Positions 24,564 through 33,374 of a DNA stretch of 43,574 bases are shown here, one piece after another. The translations under genes were made by a program, and so were the position numbers. The stretch's first letter is position 1; each line of letters begins with the position of its first letter. Origin of the DNA: Flavobacteriaceae bacterium (GTDB lineage Bacteria; Bacteroidota; Bacteroidia; Flavobacteriales; Flavobacteriaceae); assembly GCA_013001965.1 (NCBI GenBank), contig JABDLA010000096.1, forward strand, positions 1 through 43,574, read 5' to 3'. The notes under the pieces are model-generated. The model saw nothing but the letters and a program-made list of their open reading frames with translations, did no database searches and was not told the origin of the DNA.

Positions 24564-26294
24564 CTAAAGCACCGAATCATCGATTTTGATGTCGGCATGT
24601 TTCCAGGCGCTGTCAAACTCCGCTTTAATTTTTTGTGCTTCATCAGTTTTTCCCTGAGCATTCAAGCTTTTGTATAAGCCCATTAACGACCAGCCATTTC
24701 GTCTAACGGCTTCAAGATCATCCTTAAAGACTTCCTCCGCTTTTTCAAATTGCTTTGCCTTTAATAATACCGAACCTAAGGTTTGTCTGGCCGGAATATG
24801 CCAGGGTGCAGGCTCGCTGTAAATGAGTTGGTCTTCATATTCTACTGCTTTTTCTAAATGAGTTATGGCAGTATCGAGTTCGCCACGAAAAGCGGCCACC
24901 TCTCCGGCTAGAACCTCATAAGCCACTTTGGCAATTGCAGAAGTTGGATTTGTATAGTTGGCAATTATATCTTCTAGTACCGGGTCAGCATTCATAGCCG
25001 AAACGGCCTCCAACTCTTCAAGTGCTTCTTTTAAATTATCTTTTCTGAGAAAAGCAATACCCCGGGCATAATGCCATATCAAACTGAAGTGTTTATAGTC
25101 TTCCCCAGGATGCGGGATGGTTAGAATATCGTTCCATTTCCCAAAACGTGTGTAGGCTAATAAAGGCGTGGATGCAAAATCTTGTAGAAATGGCATTTCA
25201 TTTAATTCGGAGATCGGTACTTTTTCAGCAGTTTTTTTTGCAGCCTCTATAGCTTTTTCACTGGCACCTAATATACTGGCTGCCGACCATAAGAAATGAA
25301 TATTATGTGGATAATAGCCCAAGGGATACATGCCTTGTGAGTAGCATTGTGAAATATAATCCTCATCGGCCAGTATGGCCTTTTCATTGGCTTCTACGGC
25401 ATCCTTATAACGGCCTACACGAATGAATATATGAGATGGCATATGTACTAAATGGCCTGCTGCCGGAACAAGTCCGCCAAGTTTTTCTGCACTTGGTATT
25501 GCGAGTTCAGGTTTAGGTAATTCGACCATATGAATATAATAATGGTGTGCTCCCGGGTGATCTGGATTCAAAGCCATTGCTTTTTCCAGAGCGGCTTTGG
25601 CATCGAGGGTATTCTTGGCCGGATTTCCATTATTGTCCCAGTAATTCCATGGCATCGTATTCATCACTGCCGCCGCAAATAAGGTTTGAACATCAGCATC
25701 GTCAGGAAAATTATTCACCACGGTCCGCATGGCCTTCATGTATGCCAAATTGAGTGATTCGAGATCGGCATTGAGATCACTACTATACCTTGATTCTAAT
25801 GCTCTGATCAACGCCTGTTCTTTTGGTGACCCATTAGACATTTGTTTTAGAGCCTTTTGCAATGCATCATAAGCACTTTTTTTGCGTTCATCGTCAGGAA
25901 AAGCATCATTAATATTTGGCCCTAAAGCATAGGCCTGAGCCCAATAGGTCATTGGTGACTTTGGGTCCAGACGGGAGGCTTCCATAAAGGATCGATGTGC
26001 TTCTGCATGATTAAAAGCATAAGTCAAGCTTAACCCTTGATTAAAGAATCGTTGAGCCATTTTACTGGAGGTACTGATGCTGAAATTATGCTTTCCCAGA
26101 TTTTCAAATAGCGGTGAGATTTGTTTGGTGGTATCAACATCTTCCAACATATATTTTGCTGGGGTACATTTAATAAAATTGTATCCCAGTTTTGAGCTCG
26201 GATCTTCTTCTTTTGTTCTTAAACTAAAGACGACAAAAATGAGCAGTGGGATAATGAGTGCTGAGAGAAATGCAATATTGGTTTTTGATTTCAT
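24564..26294 (-). CDS. Exported tetratricopeptide-repeat protein
   Basis: 576 residues. One N-terminal hydrophobic segment (AFLSALIIPLLIFVVFSL) acts as a signal anchor. TPR-like helix pairs follow, visible for example at FNHAEAHRSFMEASRLDPKSP, KAALEKAMALNPDHPGAHHYYIH, VGRYKDAVEANEKAI and LDTAITHLEKAVEYEDQ. The blocks HHYYIHMVE and AGHLVHMPSHIFIR contain many histidines and are conserved in the family as I recall it, hinting at metal binding. The protein probably faces the periplasm. It has no close operon partner: the yebC gene ends 173 bp upstream. Confidence 0.8.
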   Translation of the reverse strand: MKSKTNIAFLSALIIPLLIFVVFSLRTKEEDPSSKLGYNFIKCTPAKYMLEDVDTTKQISPLFENLGKHNFSISTSSKMAQRFFNQGLSLTYAFNHAEAHRSFMEASRLDPKSPMTYWAQAYALGPNINDAFPDDERKKSAYDALQKALKQMSNGSPKEQALIRALESRYSSDLNADLESLNLAYMKAMRTVVNNFPDDADVQTLFAAAVMNTMPWNYWDNNGNPAKNTLDAKAALEKAMALNPDHPGAHHYYIHMVELPKPELAIPSAEKLGGLVPAAGHLVHMPSHIFIRVGRYKDAVEANEKAILADEDYISQCYSQGMYPLGYYPHNIHFLWSAASILGASEKAIEAAKKTAEKVPISELNEMPFLQDFASTPLLAYTRFGKWNDILTIPHPGEDYKHFSLIWHYARGIAFLRKDNLKEALEELEAVSAMNADPVLEDIIANYTNPTSAIAKVAYEVLAGEVAAFRGELDTAITHLEKAVEYEDQLIYSEPAPWHIPARQTLGSVLLKAKQFEKAEEVFKDDLEAVRRNGWSLMGLYKSLNAQGKTDEAQKIKAEFDSAWKHADIKIDDSVL

Positions 26295-26467
26295 AATATC
26301 AAAAGGTTTTTAATGGTTTAATACCATCATAAGGTTATCTTCAAATAGAAAAGGCAATTAGCAATTGCAAAGGGAGAACGAGATTGCAGCTATTGTATTC
26401 GTTTAATTCAAAAAAAACGAGAACTAAAGATACTAAATATTTGAGAAAAAATTAAGTATTGAGGCGT

Positions 26468-27193
26468 TTATTCCTGCTCAGTTAACTCTTCCATAGTATG
26501 GTAGACATTCTGAACATCATCATCTTCTTCTATCTTCTCAAGTAACTTTTCTACATCGGCCATTGCTTCGGCTGAAAGCTTTTTTGTAATCTGTGGAATA
26601 CGCTCGAATCCCGAAGACAAGATCTCAATGTTGCGCCTTTCCAACTCAGCTTGAATGGCTCCAAAACTTTCAAAAGGTGCGTATATCAAAATACCATCAT
26701 CATCGACAAATACCTCTTCAGCACCGAAATCAATAAATTCGAGTTCGATCTCTTCGGCATCGATGCCTTCACTTGGAATCCGGAAATTACAGCTGTGGTC
26801 AAACATAAAAACCACACTTCCCGAAGTTCCTAAACTGCCGTTACATTTGTTGAAATAGCTTCTGATATTTGCAACGGTTCGCGTATTGTTGTCGGTTGCA
26901 GTTTCTACTAATACGGCTATTCCATGCGGTGCATAGCCTTCAAATAAAACCTCCTTAAAATCACCCTGACTTTTATCGCTCGCACGTTTAATGGCGCGTT
27001 CAATATTGTCTTTTGGCATATTAACCGACTTCGCATTTTGAATTACAGCACGCAATCTTGAGTTGGTATCGGGATCGGGACCGCCTTCTTTAACCGCGAT
27101 AACAATATCTTTTCCAATACGCGTAAAGGCCTTACTCATTGCAGACCAACGCTTCATTTTCCGTGCTTTACGGAACTCAAAAGCTCTTCCCAT
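26468..27193 (-). CDS. yebC: YebC/TACO1 family protein
   Basis: 241 residues of the YebC/PmpR/TACO1 family. The N-terminus MGRAFEFRKARKMKRWSAMSKAFTRIGKDI is the Bacteroidota version of the family start; ARAI-type SVNMPKDNIERAIKRA and FEGYAPHGIAVLVE are family motifs. Members are known as transcriptional regulators and, more recently, as translation factors that help ribosomes at difficult stretches. A TAATTTTG box lies 24 bp upstream of the ATG. Confidence 0.92.
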   Translation of the reverse strand: MGRAFEFRKARKMKRWSAMSKAFTRIGKDIVIAVKEGGPDPDTNSRLRAVIQNAKSVNMPKDNIERAIKRASDKSQGDFKEVLFEGYAPHGIAVLVETATDNNTRTVANIRSYFNKCNGSLGTSGSVVFMFDHSCNFRIPSEGIDAEEIELEFIDFGAEEVFVDDDGILIYAPFESFGAIQAELERRNIEILSSGFERIPQITKKLSAEAMADVEKLLEKIEEDDDVQNVYHTMEELTEQE

Positions 27194-27216
27194 ATATACT
27201 GATTATTAGATCAGAC

Positions 27217-27224
27217 CAAAATTA
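27217..27224 (-). promoter_or_regulatory. Candidate -7 box of yebC
   Basis: The minus strand reads TAATTTTG, a match to TAnnTTTG, in the 54-bp gap between the pterin dehydratase stop and the yebC start. Confidence 0.4.
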
Positions 27225-27247
27225 AAAATGAATGCCATAAAAACAAA

Positions 27248-27538
27248 TTATTCTATAGGTTCAACTATAGCTTCTATGGCTTCGGCCAACTTAAAGTCTT
27301 TTTCAGTAACACCACCGGCTTCATGGGTGGACAGGGAAATGGTAAGTACATTGTAGACATTGGTCCAGTTGGGGTGATGGTTTAACCCTTCACATTCAAA
27401 GGCGATTCGGCTCATCGCGCTAAAGCAGTCTCTAAAATTTTCAAATTCGAATTCGGCATGAATGGCATCTTCAAAATAATCCCAATCCGGGAAATGAATT
27501 AATTTTCTTTCAATATCGTCTTCTGACAGTTTATTCAT
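27248..27538 (-). CDS. 4a-hydroxytetrahydrobiopterin dehydratase
   Basis: 96 residues, the normal size of pterin-4a-carbinolamine dehydratase. The active-site motif EGLNHHPNW and the C-terminal LSTHEAGGVTEKDFKLAEAI are diagnostic. It dehydrates the 4a-hydroxypterin made by aromatic amino acid hydroxylases; some homologues act in other pterin or molybdenum-cofactor routes. No aromatic hydroxylase is in this window. It lies 47 bp after the SDR gene on the same strand. Confidence 0.92.
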   Translation of the reverse strand: MNKLSEDDIERKLIHFPDWDYFEDAIHAEFEFENFRDCFSAMSRIAFECEGLNHHPNWTNVYNVLTISLSTHEAGGVTEKDFKLAEAIEAIVEPIE

Positions 27539-27585
27539 GATATTTAATTTGTATTAAAAATAAGCAATTTATCTAAGTATTTTGT

Positions 27586-28416
27586 TCAAACAGCCAACTC
27601 TTCAAGAATCTCCTGACTAAACAATTGCAGATGTTTTGGCAATAAATTGTCCTTTGGCAAAACCGCTAGATATCGGTCATTGTTTGTGGTATATACCAAT
27701 TTAAAGGACGGCTTATATTCGCCCAGTGTCGTAATAATTTCATTGATGAAATCATCATGATGTACAAGATCTTTACTTCCTAAATGAAAGACGCCATATT
27801 TATTCCTATTGATGATATAATGTATTTGCTGAGTCACTCGGGTATCGGTGGTGACGTTCATGATTAAATTTGGAAAAATCTCAATGGGCTCGCCCTGCAG
27901 CAATAAATTCTTAATCTCCCTTATGCGTGGTGACTGAGTTCCAAACACCATGGGAAGCCTAAGAATGGCCACTTTACGTTTAGGAAGTTTCGTTAGGATA
28001 TTTTCAATTTTTATTTTGAAATGACCATAAACGCTATTGCTTAAAGTCGTGTCATTTTCATAACTTGGGTATTGGCTGTATGCATCAAAAACATTGGCTG
28101 ATGACAGAAAGATCAATTTAGATTTATTGGTCTTAACATATTCGGCCATATGCTTATGGGCTATAATTTGAGCAGCAAAATCACCCCGAATCGCAGAAAT
28201 TATGATACTTGGTTTGACCGCTTCAAGAATTTCGAAAACATCATCAGTCTCTACATTGTACTGAAAAAAATGAGCGTTTTTCTCAAACTCTTTTTGATTG
28301 TAGCAATAGGTGCCAAAGGTCTTAAAATACGAACAAAGTTCCCTGTAAATGGCATTTCCTAAATACCCACTCGCTCCGAAGATTAAAATTCTATGTTTAC
28401 TTACTCTTTTTTTCAT
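27586..28416 (-). CDS. NAD(P)-dependent epimerase/dehydratase (extended SDR, RmlD-like)
   Basis: 276 residues. The Rossmann glycine motif GASGYLG is at about 14-20, and the active-site pair YxxxK is VYGHFK. The overall length and SSANVFDAYSQYP block fit the RmlD/sugar-nucleotide-binding branch of extended SDRs. The substrate cannot be assigned. It lies 25 bp downstream of gcvT, so co-transcription is likely, though no metabolic link is evident. Confidence 0.8.
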   Translation of the reverse strand: MKKRVSKHRILIFGASGYLGNAIYRELCSYFKTFGTYCYNQKEFEKNAHFFQYNVETDDVFEILEAVKPSIIISAIRGDFAAQIIAHKHMAEYVKTNKSKLIFLSSANVFDAYSQYPSYENDTTLSNSVYGHFKIKIENILTKLPKRKVAILRLPMVFGTQSPRIREIKNLLLQGEPIEIFPNLIMNVTTDTRVTQQIHYIINRNKYGVFHLGSKDLVHHDDFINEIITTLGEYKPSFKLVYTTNNDRYLAVLPKDNLLPKHLQLFSQEILEELAV

Positions 28417-28441
28417 TCATCAATCTTCAGAACAATTCAAT

Positions 28442-29524
28442 TTAGGCCTTGTAGAAAGGCAATTTGACAATGGTAGCAGGAACGGCATTTTTACGGATCT
28501 GAATATTGATCTTGCTGCCAACATCCGAGAATACAGCAGGTACATAGCCCAATCCGATGCCTTTTCCTAAACTGGGACTCATGGTCCCTGAAGTTACATT
28601 ACCAATTGTTTTTCCCTGGCTATCAACGATATCATAGCCTTGTCTGGGAATACCACGATCATCCAATTCAAATCCAACTAATTTGCGTTCCGGTGTACGG
28701 CGCTTCTCATCTTCAAGTGCTTCACTATTTGTAAAGGCCTTATTAAATTTACAGATCCAACTTAATCCGGCCTCGATAGGAGAGGTGGTGTCATCAATAT
28801 CATTGCCATAAAGACAATAACCCATTTCCAAACGCAAGGTATCTCGGGCAGCTAGGCCAATTGGTTTTATGCCATAATCTTTACCGGCCTCCATCACCTT
28901 GTCCCAAACCTGTTTCACCTCCGAATTCTTGCAGTAGATCTCAAATCCTCCGCTTCCTGTATAACCTGTTGCCGATATGATGACATGTTCAATTCCCGCA
29001 AAATCACCGACCTCAAAATTGTAAAATTTGATCTCAGACAGGTCATGACTTGTCAATGATTGCATGGCTTCAACGGCCTTCGGACCTTGAATTGCGAGCA
29101 GTGAATAATCTTCTGAAAGATCCCGCATTTCGGCTCCAACATCATTTTTGGATGAGATCCAATTCCAATCCTTTTCAATATTACTGGCATTGACCACTAA
29201 TAAATAGGTATCGTCCTTAACCCTGTATATAATGAGATCGTCTACAATGCCACCATCATCATTAGGCAAACAACTGTATTGTGCTTTGCCTATTGTCAGT
29301 TTTGATGCATCATTGCTGCTCACCTTTTGAATGAGGTTCAAAGCATTTGGTCCTTCGATTAAAAATTCACCCATATGCGATACATCAAAAACGCCAACAC
29401 TCTTTCTAACAGTTTCGTGTTCAATGGTGACACCTTCATATTGAACTGGCATATTATATCCTGCAAATGGTACCATTTTTGCACCAAGTGCTTCATGTGT
29501 TGATGATAAGGCCGTATTTTTCAT
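28442..29524 (-). CDS. gcvT: Glycine cleavage system T protein (aminomethyltransferase)
   Basis: 360 residues. It transfers the aminomethyl group from lipoyl-H protein to tetrahydrofolate. Family motifs are [26 protein letters not shown] near the N-terminus, [41 protein letters not shown] and, near the C-terminus, [21 protein letters not shown]. GcvH and GcvP are not in this window, so the system is split across the genome. No glycine riboswitch is visible upstream. A TAGTTTTG box precedes it. Confidence 0.96.
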   Translation of the reverse strand: MKNTALSSTHEALGAKMVPFAGYNMPVQYEGVTIEHETVRKSVGVFDVSHMGEFLIEGPNALNLIQKVSSNDASKLTIGKAQYSCLPNDDGGIVDDLIIYRVKDDTYLLVVNASNIEKDWNWISSKNDVGAEMRDLSEDYSLLAIQGPKAVEAMQSLTSHDLSEIKFYNFEVGDFAGIEHVIISATGYTGSGGFEIYCKNSEVKQVWDKVMEAGKDYGIKPIGLAARDTLRLEMGYCLYGNDIDDTTSPIEAGLSWICKFNKAFTNSEALEDEKRRTPERKLVGFELDDRGIPRQGYDIVDSQGKTIGNVTSGTMSPSLGKGIGLGYVPAVFSDVGSKINIQIRKNAVPATIVKLPFYKA

Positions 29525-29550
29525 GCGATTCCAGTTTGAATTCTAAAGGG

Positions 29551-29558
29551 CAAAACTA
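29551..29558 (-). promoter_or_regulatory. Candidate -7 box of gcvT
   Basis: The minus strand reads TAGTTTTG, fitting TAnnTTTG; transcription would start near 29544, about 20 nt before the ATG at 29524. Confidence 0.45.
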
Positions 29559-29656
29559 CGTAAATTTTGATTGATTTTGTTTATAAAAGTTCTGTTAAAA
29601 GTCAATTCACATTAAGTTTAATTATGTATTTTCATCAGCGATAAAAAATCGTTACA

Positions 29657-31144
29657 ATGAGAGTTAAATTTTCAATATTATTATCACTGTTTTTTGTTTT
29701 GGCTGTCTTTGCCCAGGAAGGCTTACCAACCGATTATCTTTCCTCTGAATTTCATAAAAATAGACGCGAAGCGCTTCGGCAAAAAATGCCTGAAAATAGC
29801 GTTGCCGTGTTTTTTGCCAATCCGGTTAGAAATCGTGCAAATGATGTTGATTATGTGTACCATCAGGATCCAAATTTTTACTATTTGACAGGTTATAAAG
29901 AACCGCATGCTGTACTCCTGATTTTTTCAGACATGCAAACCGATGACAATGGGAACGCTTTTAACGAAATTGTATACGCCCAGGAACGTAATGAATTGTG
30001 GGAGATGTGGACAGGACGCAGACTTGGAGCAGAAGGTGTTAAAAAAGAATTGGGATTTGAGGTGGCCTTTAAGGGTGCTGAATTCTTAAATTCCGGAATC
30101 GATTTTATGGCCTTTGATAAGGTGATGTTTAATGATTTCAGGGATGATTATCGTGACTCCGGAAGGAATACGGCCGACCTATTTGACCTTATTAAATCGT
30201 TTAAGACCCAGGTTGGGTATTATGTAGAAGCATCCAGCGTTAATGTCACGAACGATAACCAGATCGATCAAAATAAGGAAGGGGCTGTCCCCTTGCAGCG
30301 TGCAAAAATAGATACCCAAACGCTCAATAAATTTATGGGCGAATTACGCCAGATAAAAACCCCTGAGGAAATGAAATTGCTAACCAAGGCAATTCGTATT
30401 TCGGCCCAGGGCCAGATTGAGGTCATGAAGGCGATGCATCCGGGCATGTCGGAAACAGAACTACAAGGGATTCATGAATACGTCTATAAAAAATACGGCA
30501 GTGAATATGAAGGTTATCCTTCCATAGTAGGAGCTGGAAATAATGGCTGTGTTTTACATTATATAGAAAACACAAAAACCAAAGTTGAGAATGATTTGGT
30601 ACTCATGGATTTGGGTGCCGAATATCATGGTTATACAGCCGATGTCACACGAACCATTCCTGCGAATGGCAAATTCAATCCTGAGCAAAAGGCGATTTAT
30701 GACCTGGTTTATGAAGCACAGGAAGCAGGTATCGCAGCTGCCATTGTTGGTAACAACGGAGGTTCGACCCACAATGCTGCTAAAGAAGTGATCAATGAAG
30801 GATTGGTGAGGCTCGGAATAATTAAATCGGTTGACGAAAGACATATGTACTTTCCACATGGTACGTCCCATCATATTGGTCTTGATGTCCATGACCTCAA
30901 TACACGGGGGAACTATGAAGCCAATATGGTCATTACAGTCGAGCCCGGAATTTATATTCCTGACGGAAGTCCCTGTGATGAAAAATGGTGGGGAATCGCT
31001 GTTCGTATTGAAGACGATATATTAATTACTGACAACGGCCCTGTAAATCTTTCGGCCGAAGCACCGCGTAAATCAGATGAGATCGAAGCGATGATGAAAA
31101 AGAAAAGCGCTTTGGATAATTTTAAGCTGCCAAAGCTGGATTAA
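29657..31144 (+). CDS. Secreted Xaa-Pro aminopeptidase (aminopeptidase P, M24B)
   Basis: 495 residues with a signal peptide (MRVKFSILLSLFFVLAVFAQ), so it acts in the periplasm or outside. It removes N-terminal residues next to proline. The N-terminal AMP_N domain contains VDYVYHQDPNFYYLTGYKEPHAVL. In the pita-bread catalytic domain the metal ligands appear in LMDLGAEYHGYTADVTRT, GTSHHIGLDVHD, ITVEPGIYI and VRIEDDI, all present. The gene stands alone; its stop overlaps the thrC stop by 4 bases on the opposite strand. Confidence 0.93.
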   Translation: MRVKFSILLSLFFVLAVFAQEGLPTDYLSSEFHKNRREALRQKMPENSVAVFFANPVRNRANDVDYVYHQDPNFYYLTGYKEPHAVLLIFSDMQTDDNGNAFNEIVYAQERNELWEMWTGRRLGAEGVKKELGFEVAFKGAEFLNSGIDFMAFDKVMFNDFRDDYRDSGRNTADLFDLIKSFKTQVGYYVEASSVNVTNDNQIDQNKEGAVPLQRAKIDTQTLNKFMGELRQIKTPEEMKLLTKAIRISAQGQIEVMKAMHPGMSETELQGIHEYVYKKYGSEYEGYPSIVGAGNNGCVLHYIENTKTKVENDLVLMDLGAEYHGYTADVTRTIPANGKFNPEQKAIYDLVYEAQEAGIAAAIVGNNGGSTHNAAKEVINEGLVRLGIIKSVDERHMYFPHGTSHHIGLDVHDLNTRGNYEANMVITVEPGIYIPDGSPCDEKWWGIAVRIEDDILITDNGPVNLSAEAPRKSDEIEAMMKKKSALDNFKLPKLD

Positions 31145-32436
31145 GTTTTCAGTAAGAAGGCCTTTAACCCCTCATAGTTCTGAATGGGAATTGCTGATTT
31201 TTTCTTGCCCATAACCGATTGAATTTGTGCAGGCAGTTCGATTTTTTTCTGAATAACCTTTTCAACAACGTCTAAAAATTTTGTAGGATGCGCTGTTTCT
31301 AAAAACACACAGTGCGCATCAGGATGATTCTCCAAATAAGATTTAGCGCCTAAATAACCCACAGCGCCATGAGGGTCGGCTACATAATTATAATTATTGT
31401 AGATCTCCAGCATGGCCGAGCGAGTTTCTGCATCAGTGAAACTATAGGATGACAAATTCTCTTTTAAACGGTCAAAATCGTGTTGGTATATTTCCAGGAT
31501 CCGAACAAAATTACTGGGATCGCCAACATCCATAGCATTGCTAATGGTTTGCACCGAAGGTCTTGGCTCATATGAATTGCTCTTTAAAAAATCAGTCACA
31601 ACCTTATTCGCATTATTAGCTGCAATAAAAGTGTTAACTGGCAATCCTAGTTGCTGCGCCATCATGCCAGCGCAAATGTTCCCGAAATTTCCGCTGGGAA
31701 CAGAAAACACAATTTTATCATGGGAAACCTTTAATCTCTTGTAGGCAAAAAAGAAATAAAACATTTGAGGTAACCAACGGGCTACGTTAATGGAGTTAGC
31801 CGATGTGAGTTGCAATTTTGATGTGAGTTCATGATCAAGAAAGGCACGTTTCACCATGTATTGGCAATCATCAAAAACGCCATCAACTTCAAGGGCCGTA
31901 ATATTTTGCCCCAACGTTGTTAATTGTTTTTCCTGGATCTCACTTACTTTAGCGCTGGGATAGAGAATAACTACATCAACACCTTTAACACCAAGAAAGC
32001 CATGAGCCACAGCACCACCGGTATCGCCTGAAGTAGCAACTAAAACTGTGATTTTTTCAGAATTATTTTGATTAAAATATCCTAAACAGCGGGCCATAAA
32101 TCTTGCACCAACATCTTTGAAGGCCATGGTGGGACCGTGATAAAGTTCCAAAACAGATATAGAATCATTTAAAGCAATAACAGGAAAATCAAAGGAGAGT
32201 GTATCTTCAATGATCTGTCGTAATTCTTTCTCCGGAATTTCCGGAAAAACAAATTGTTTAATGACTTCAAAAGCAATTTCTGTATCCGATAACTGATCAA
32301 TAGTGTCGAAAAATGATTTTGGCAATGGTTGGATCGATTTTGGAAAATACAATCCTTTATCAGGGGCCAGTCCTTTGATGACAGCATTTTTAAAGGAGCT
32401 GTCCGGGGCTTGTTTATTTAAACTGAAATAGTGCAT
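31141..32436 (-). CDS. thrC: Threonine synthase
   Basis: 431 residues. A PLP enzyme that converts O-phosphohomoserine to threonine. The PLP lysine lies in GPTMAFKDVGARF, with VATSGDTGGAVAHGF as the phosphate loop and VPSGNFGNICAGM following. The length fits the shorter bacterial ThrC class. It is the last gene of thrABC, 7 bp after thrB, under the control of the leader region at 35906-36026. The stop overlaps that of the aminopeptidase gene. Confidence 0.95.
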   Translation of the reverse strand: MHYFSLNKQAPDSSFKNAVIKGLAPDKGLYFPKSIQPLPKSFFDTIDQLSDTEIAFEVIKQFVFPEIPEKELRQIIEDTLSFDFPVIALNDSISVLELYHGPTMAFKDVGARFMARCLGYFNQNNSEKITVLVATSGDTGGAVAHGFLGVKGVDVVILYPSAKVSEIQEKQLTTLGQNITALEVDGVFDDCQYMVKRAFLDHELTSKLQLTSANSINVARWLPQMFYFFFAYKRLKVSHDKIVFSVPSGNFGNICAGMMAQQLGLPVNTFIAANNANKVVTDFLKSNSYEPRPSVQTISNAMDVGDPSNFVRILEIYQHDFDRLKENLSSYSFTDAETRSAMLEIYNNYNYVADPHGAVGYLGAKSYLENHPDAHCVFLETAHPTKFLDVVEKVIQKKIELPAQIQSVMGKKKSAIPIQNYEGLKAFLLKT

Positions 32437-32443
32437 ACATCAA

Positions 32444-33373
32444 TTAGCTTGACAAAATTTTAATGCCTTCGGTATTGATCGTCGAGACATAAGTTTGAAA
32501 TTCGATCTCTGATTTTGAATAAGCGTTTCTCATGGCCTGTTCAACTTCTTTAGCTTTGTGCTGTCCTTTGCTCAATGCAAAGATGGATGGCCCGGAACCT
32601 GAAATAGAACCACCTAATGCACCTGCATTATGTGACGCCAGCATGACTTCATTAAAGTAAGGGATAAGCTTGCTGCGATAAGGCTCTACAATAATATCCT
32701 GTAATGAATGGCAGATCAGATCGTAATCTTCAGTATGTAAGGCATGAACCAAACTTCCAAGGTTAGCCCATTGTTTGATCGCATCTTTCAAGGGAACCAT
32801 TTCAGGAAGAATAGCTCGTGAATCGGCAGTTTTAATTTCGATCTGTGGATGAAGGATCGTTGCATAAAGTTCTTTAGGTGTTGGGATCGAAATGATCTCA
32901 AGAGGATCGATGCCTTTTACCAATGTAAAACCACCAAAAAGTACCGGAGCAATATTATCGGCATGTTCGCCCTGGCTGGCAAGGGCTTCTCCTTTCATCG
33001 CAAAACGGGTAAGCTCGGTTTTGTTATATGGCGAATTCAATAACGCATTTAATGCAAATACACTTCCGGCAGCACTTGCTGAACTACTGCCAATACCACT
33101 GCCTGGTTTTATGCCTTTATAGATCTCAATTTCAAATCCACAGTCCGGTTGGGCATCTTCATAAAGGGCCAAGGCACTGACGCCAGCAACATTTTTATCT
33201 ATATCGAAAGGCAGATCATGACCTTCTATCTTAGTAATTTTTAATCCTTTTTCCGTTGTTTTTCTAACCACCATTTCATCGCCAACACTATCCAAACAGA
33301 AACCAAGGACATCATAGCCACAGGCCACATTGGCAACAGTTCCAGGAGAAAATATTTTAATTTCGTTCTTCAT
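32444..33373 (-). CDS. thrB: Homoserine kinase
   Basis: 309 residues of the GHMP kinase family. It phosphorylates homoserine with ATP. The GHMP ATP-binding motif is PGSGIGSSSASAAGS, and GGSISGSGPSIFAL is the third GHMP motif. The N-terminal FSPGTVANVACGYDVLGFCLD is typical of ThrB. It lies 1 bp after thrA and 7 bp before thrC. Confidence 0.95.
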   Translation of the reverse strand: MKNEIKIFSPGTVANVACGYDVLGFCLDSVGDEMVVRKTTEKGLKITKIEGHDLPFDIDKNVAGVSALALYEDAQPDCGFEIEIYKGIKPGSGIGSSSASAAGSVFALNALLNSPYNKTELTRFAMKGEALASQGEHADNIAPVLFGGFTLVKGIDPLEIISIPTPKELYATILHPQIEIKTADSRAILPEMVPLKDAIKQWANLGSLVHALHTEDYDLICHSLQDIIVEPYRSKLIPYFNEVMLASHNAGALGGSISGSGPSIFALSKGQHKAKEVEQAMRNAYSKSEIEFQTYVSTINTEGIKILSS

Positions 33374-33374
33374 A

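Noticed and set aside
29525-29656. Glycine riboswitch before gcvT
   Set aside because: The 132-bp gap is AT-rich and shows none of the conserved aptamer blocks; only a promoter-like box is visible.
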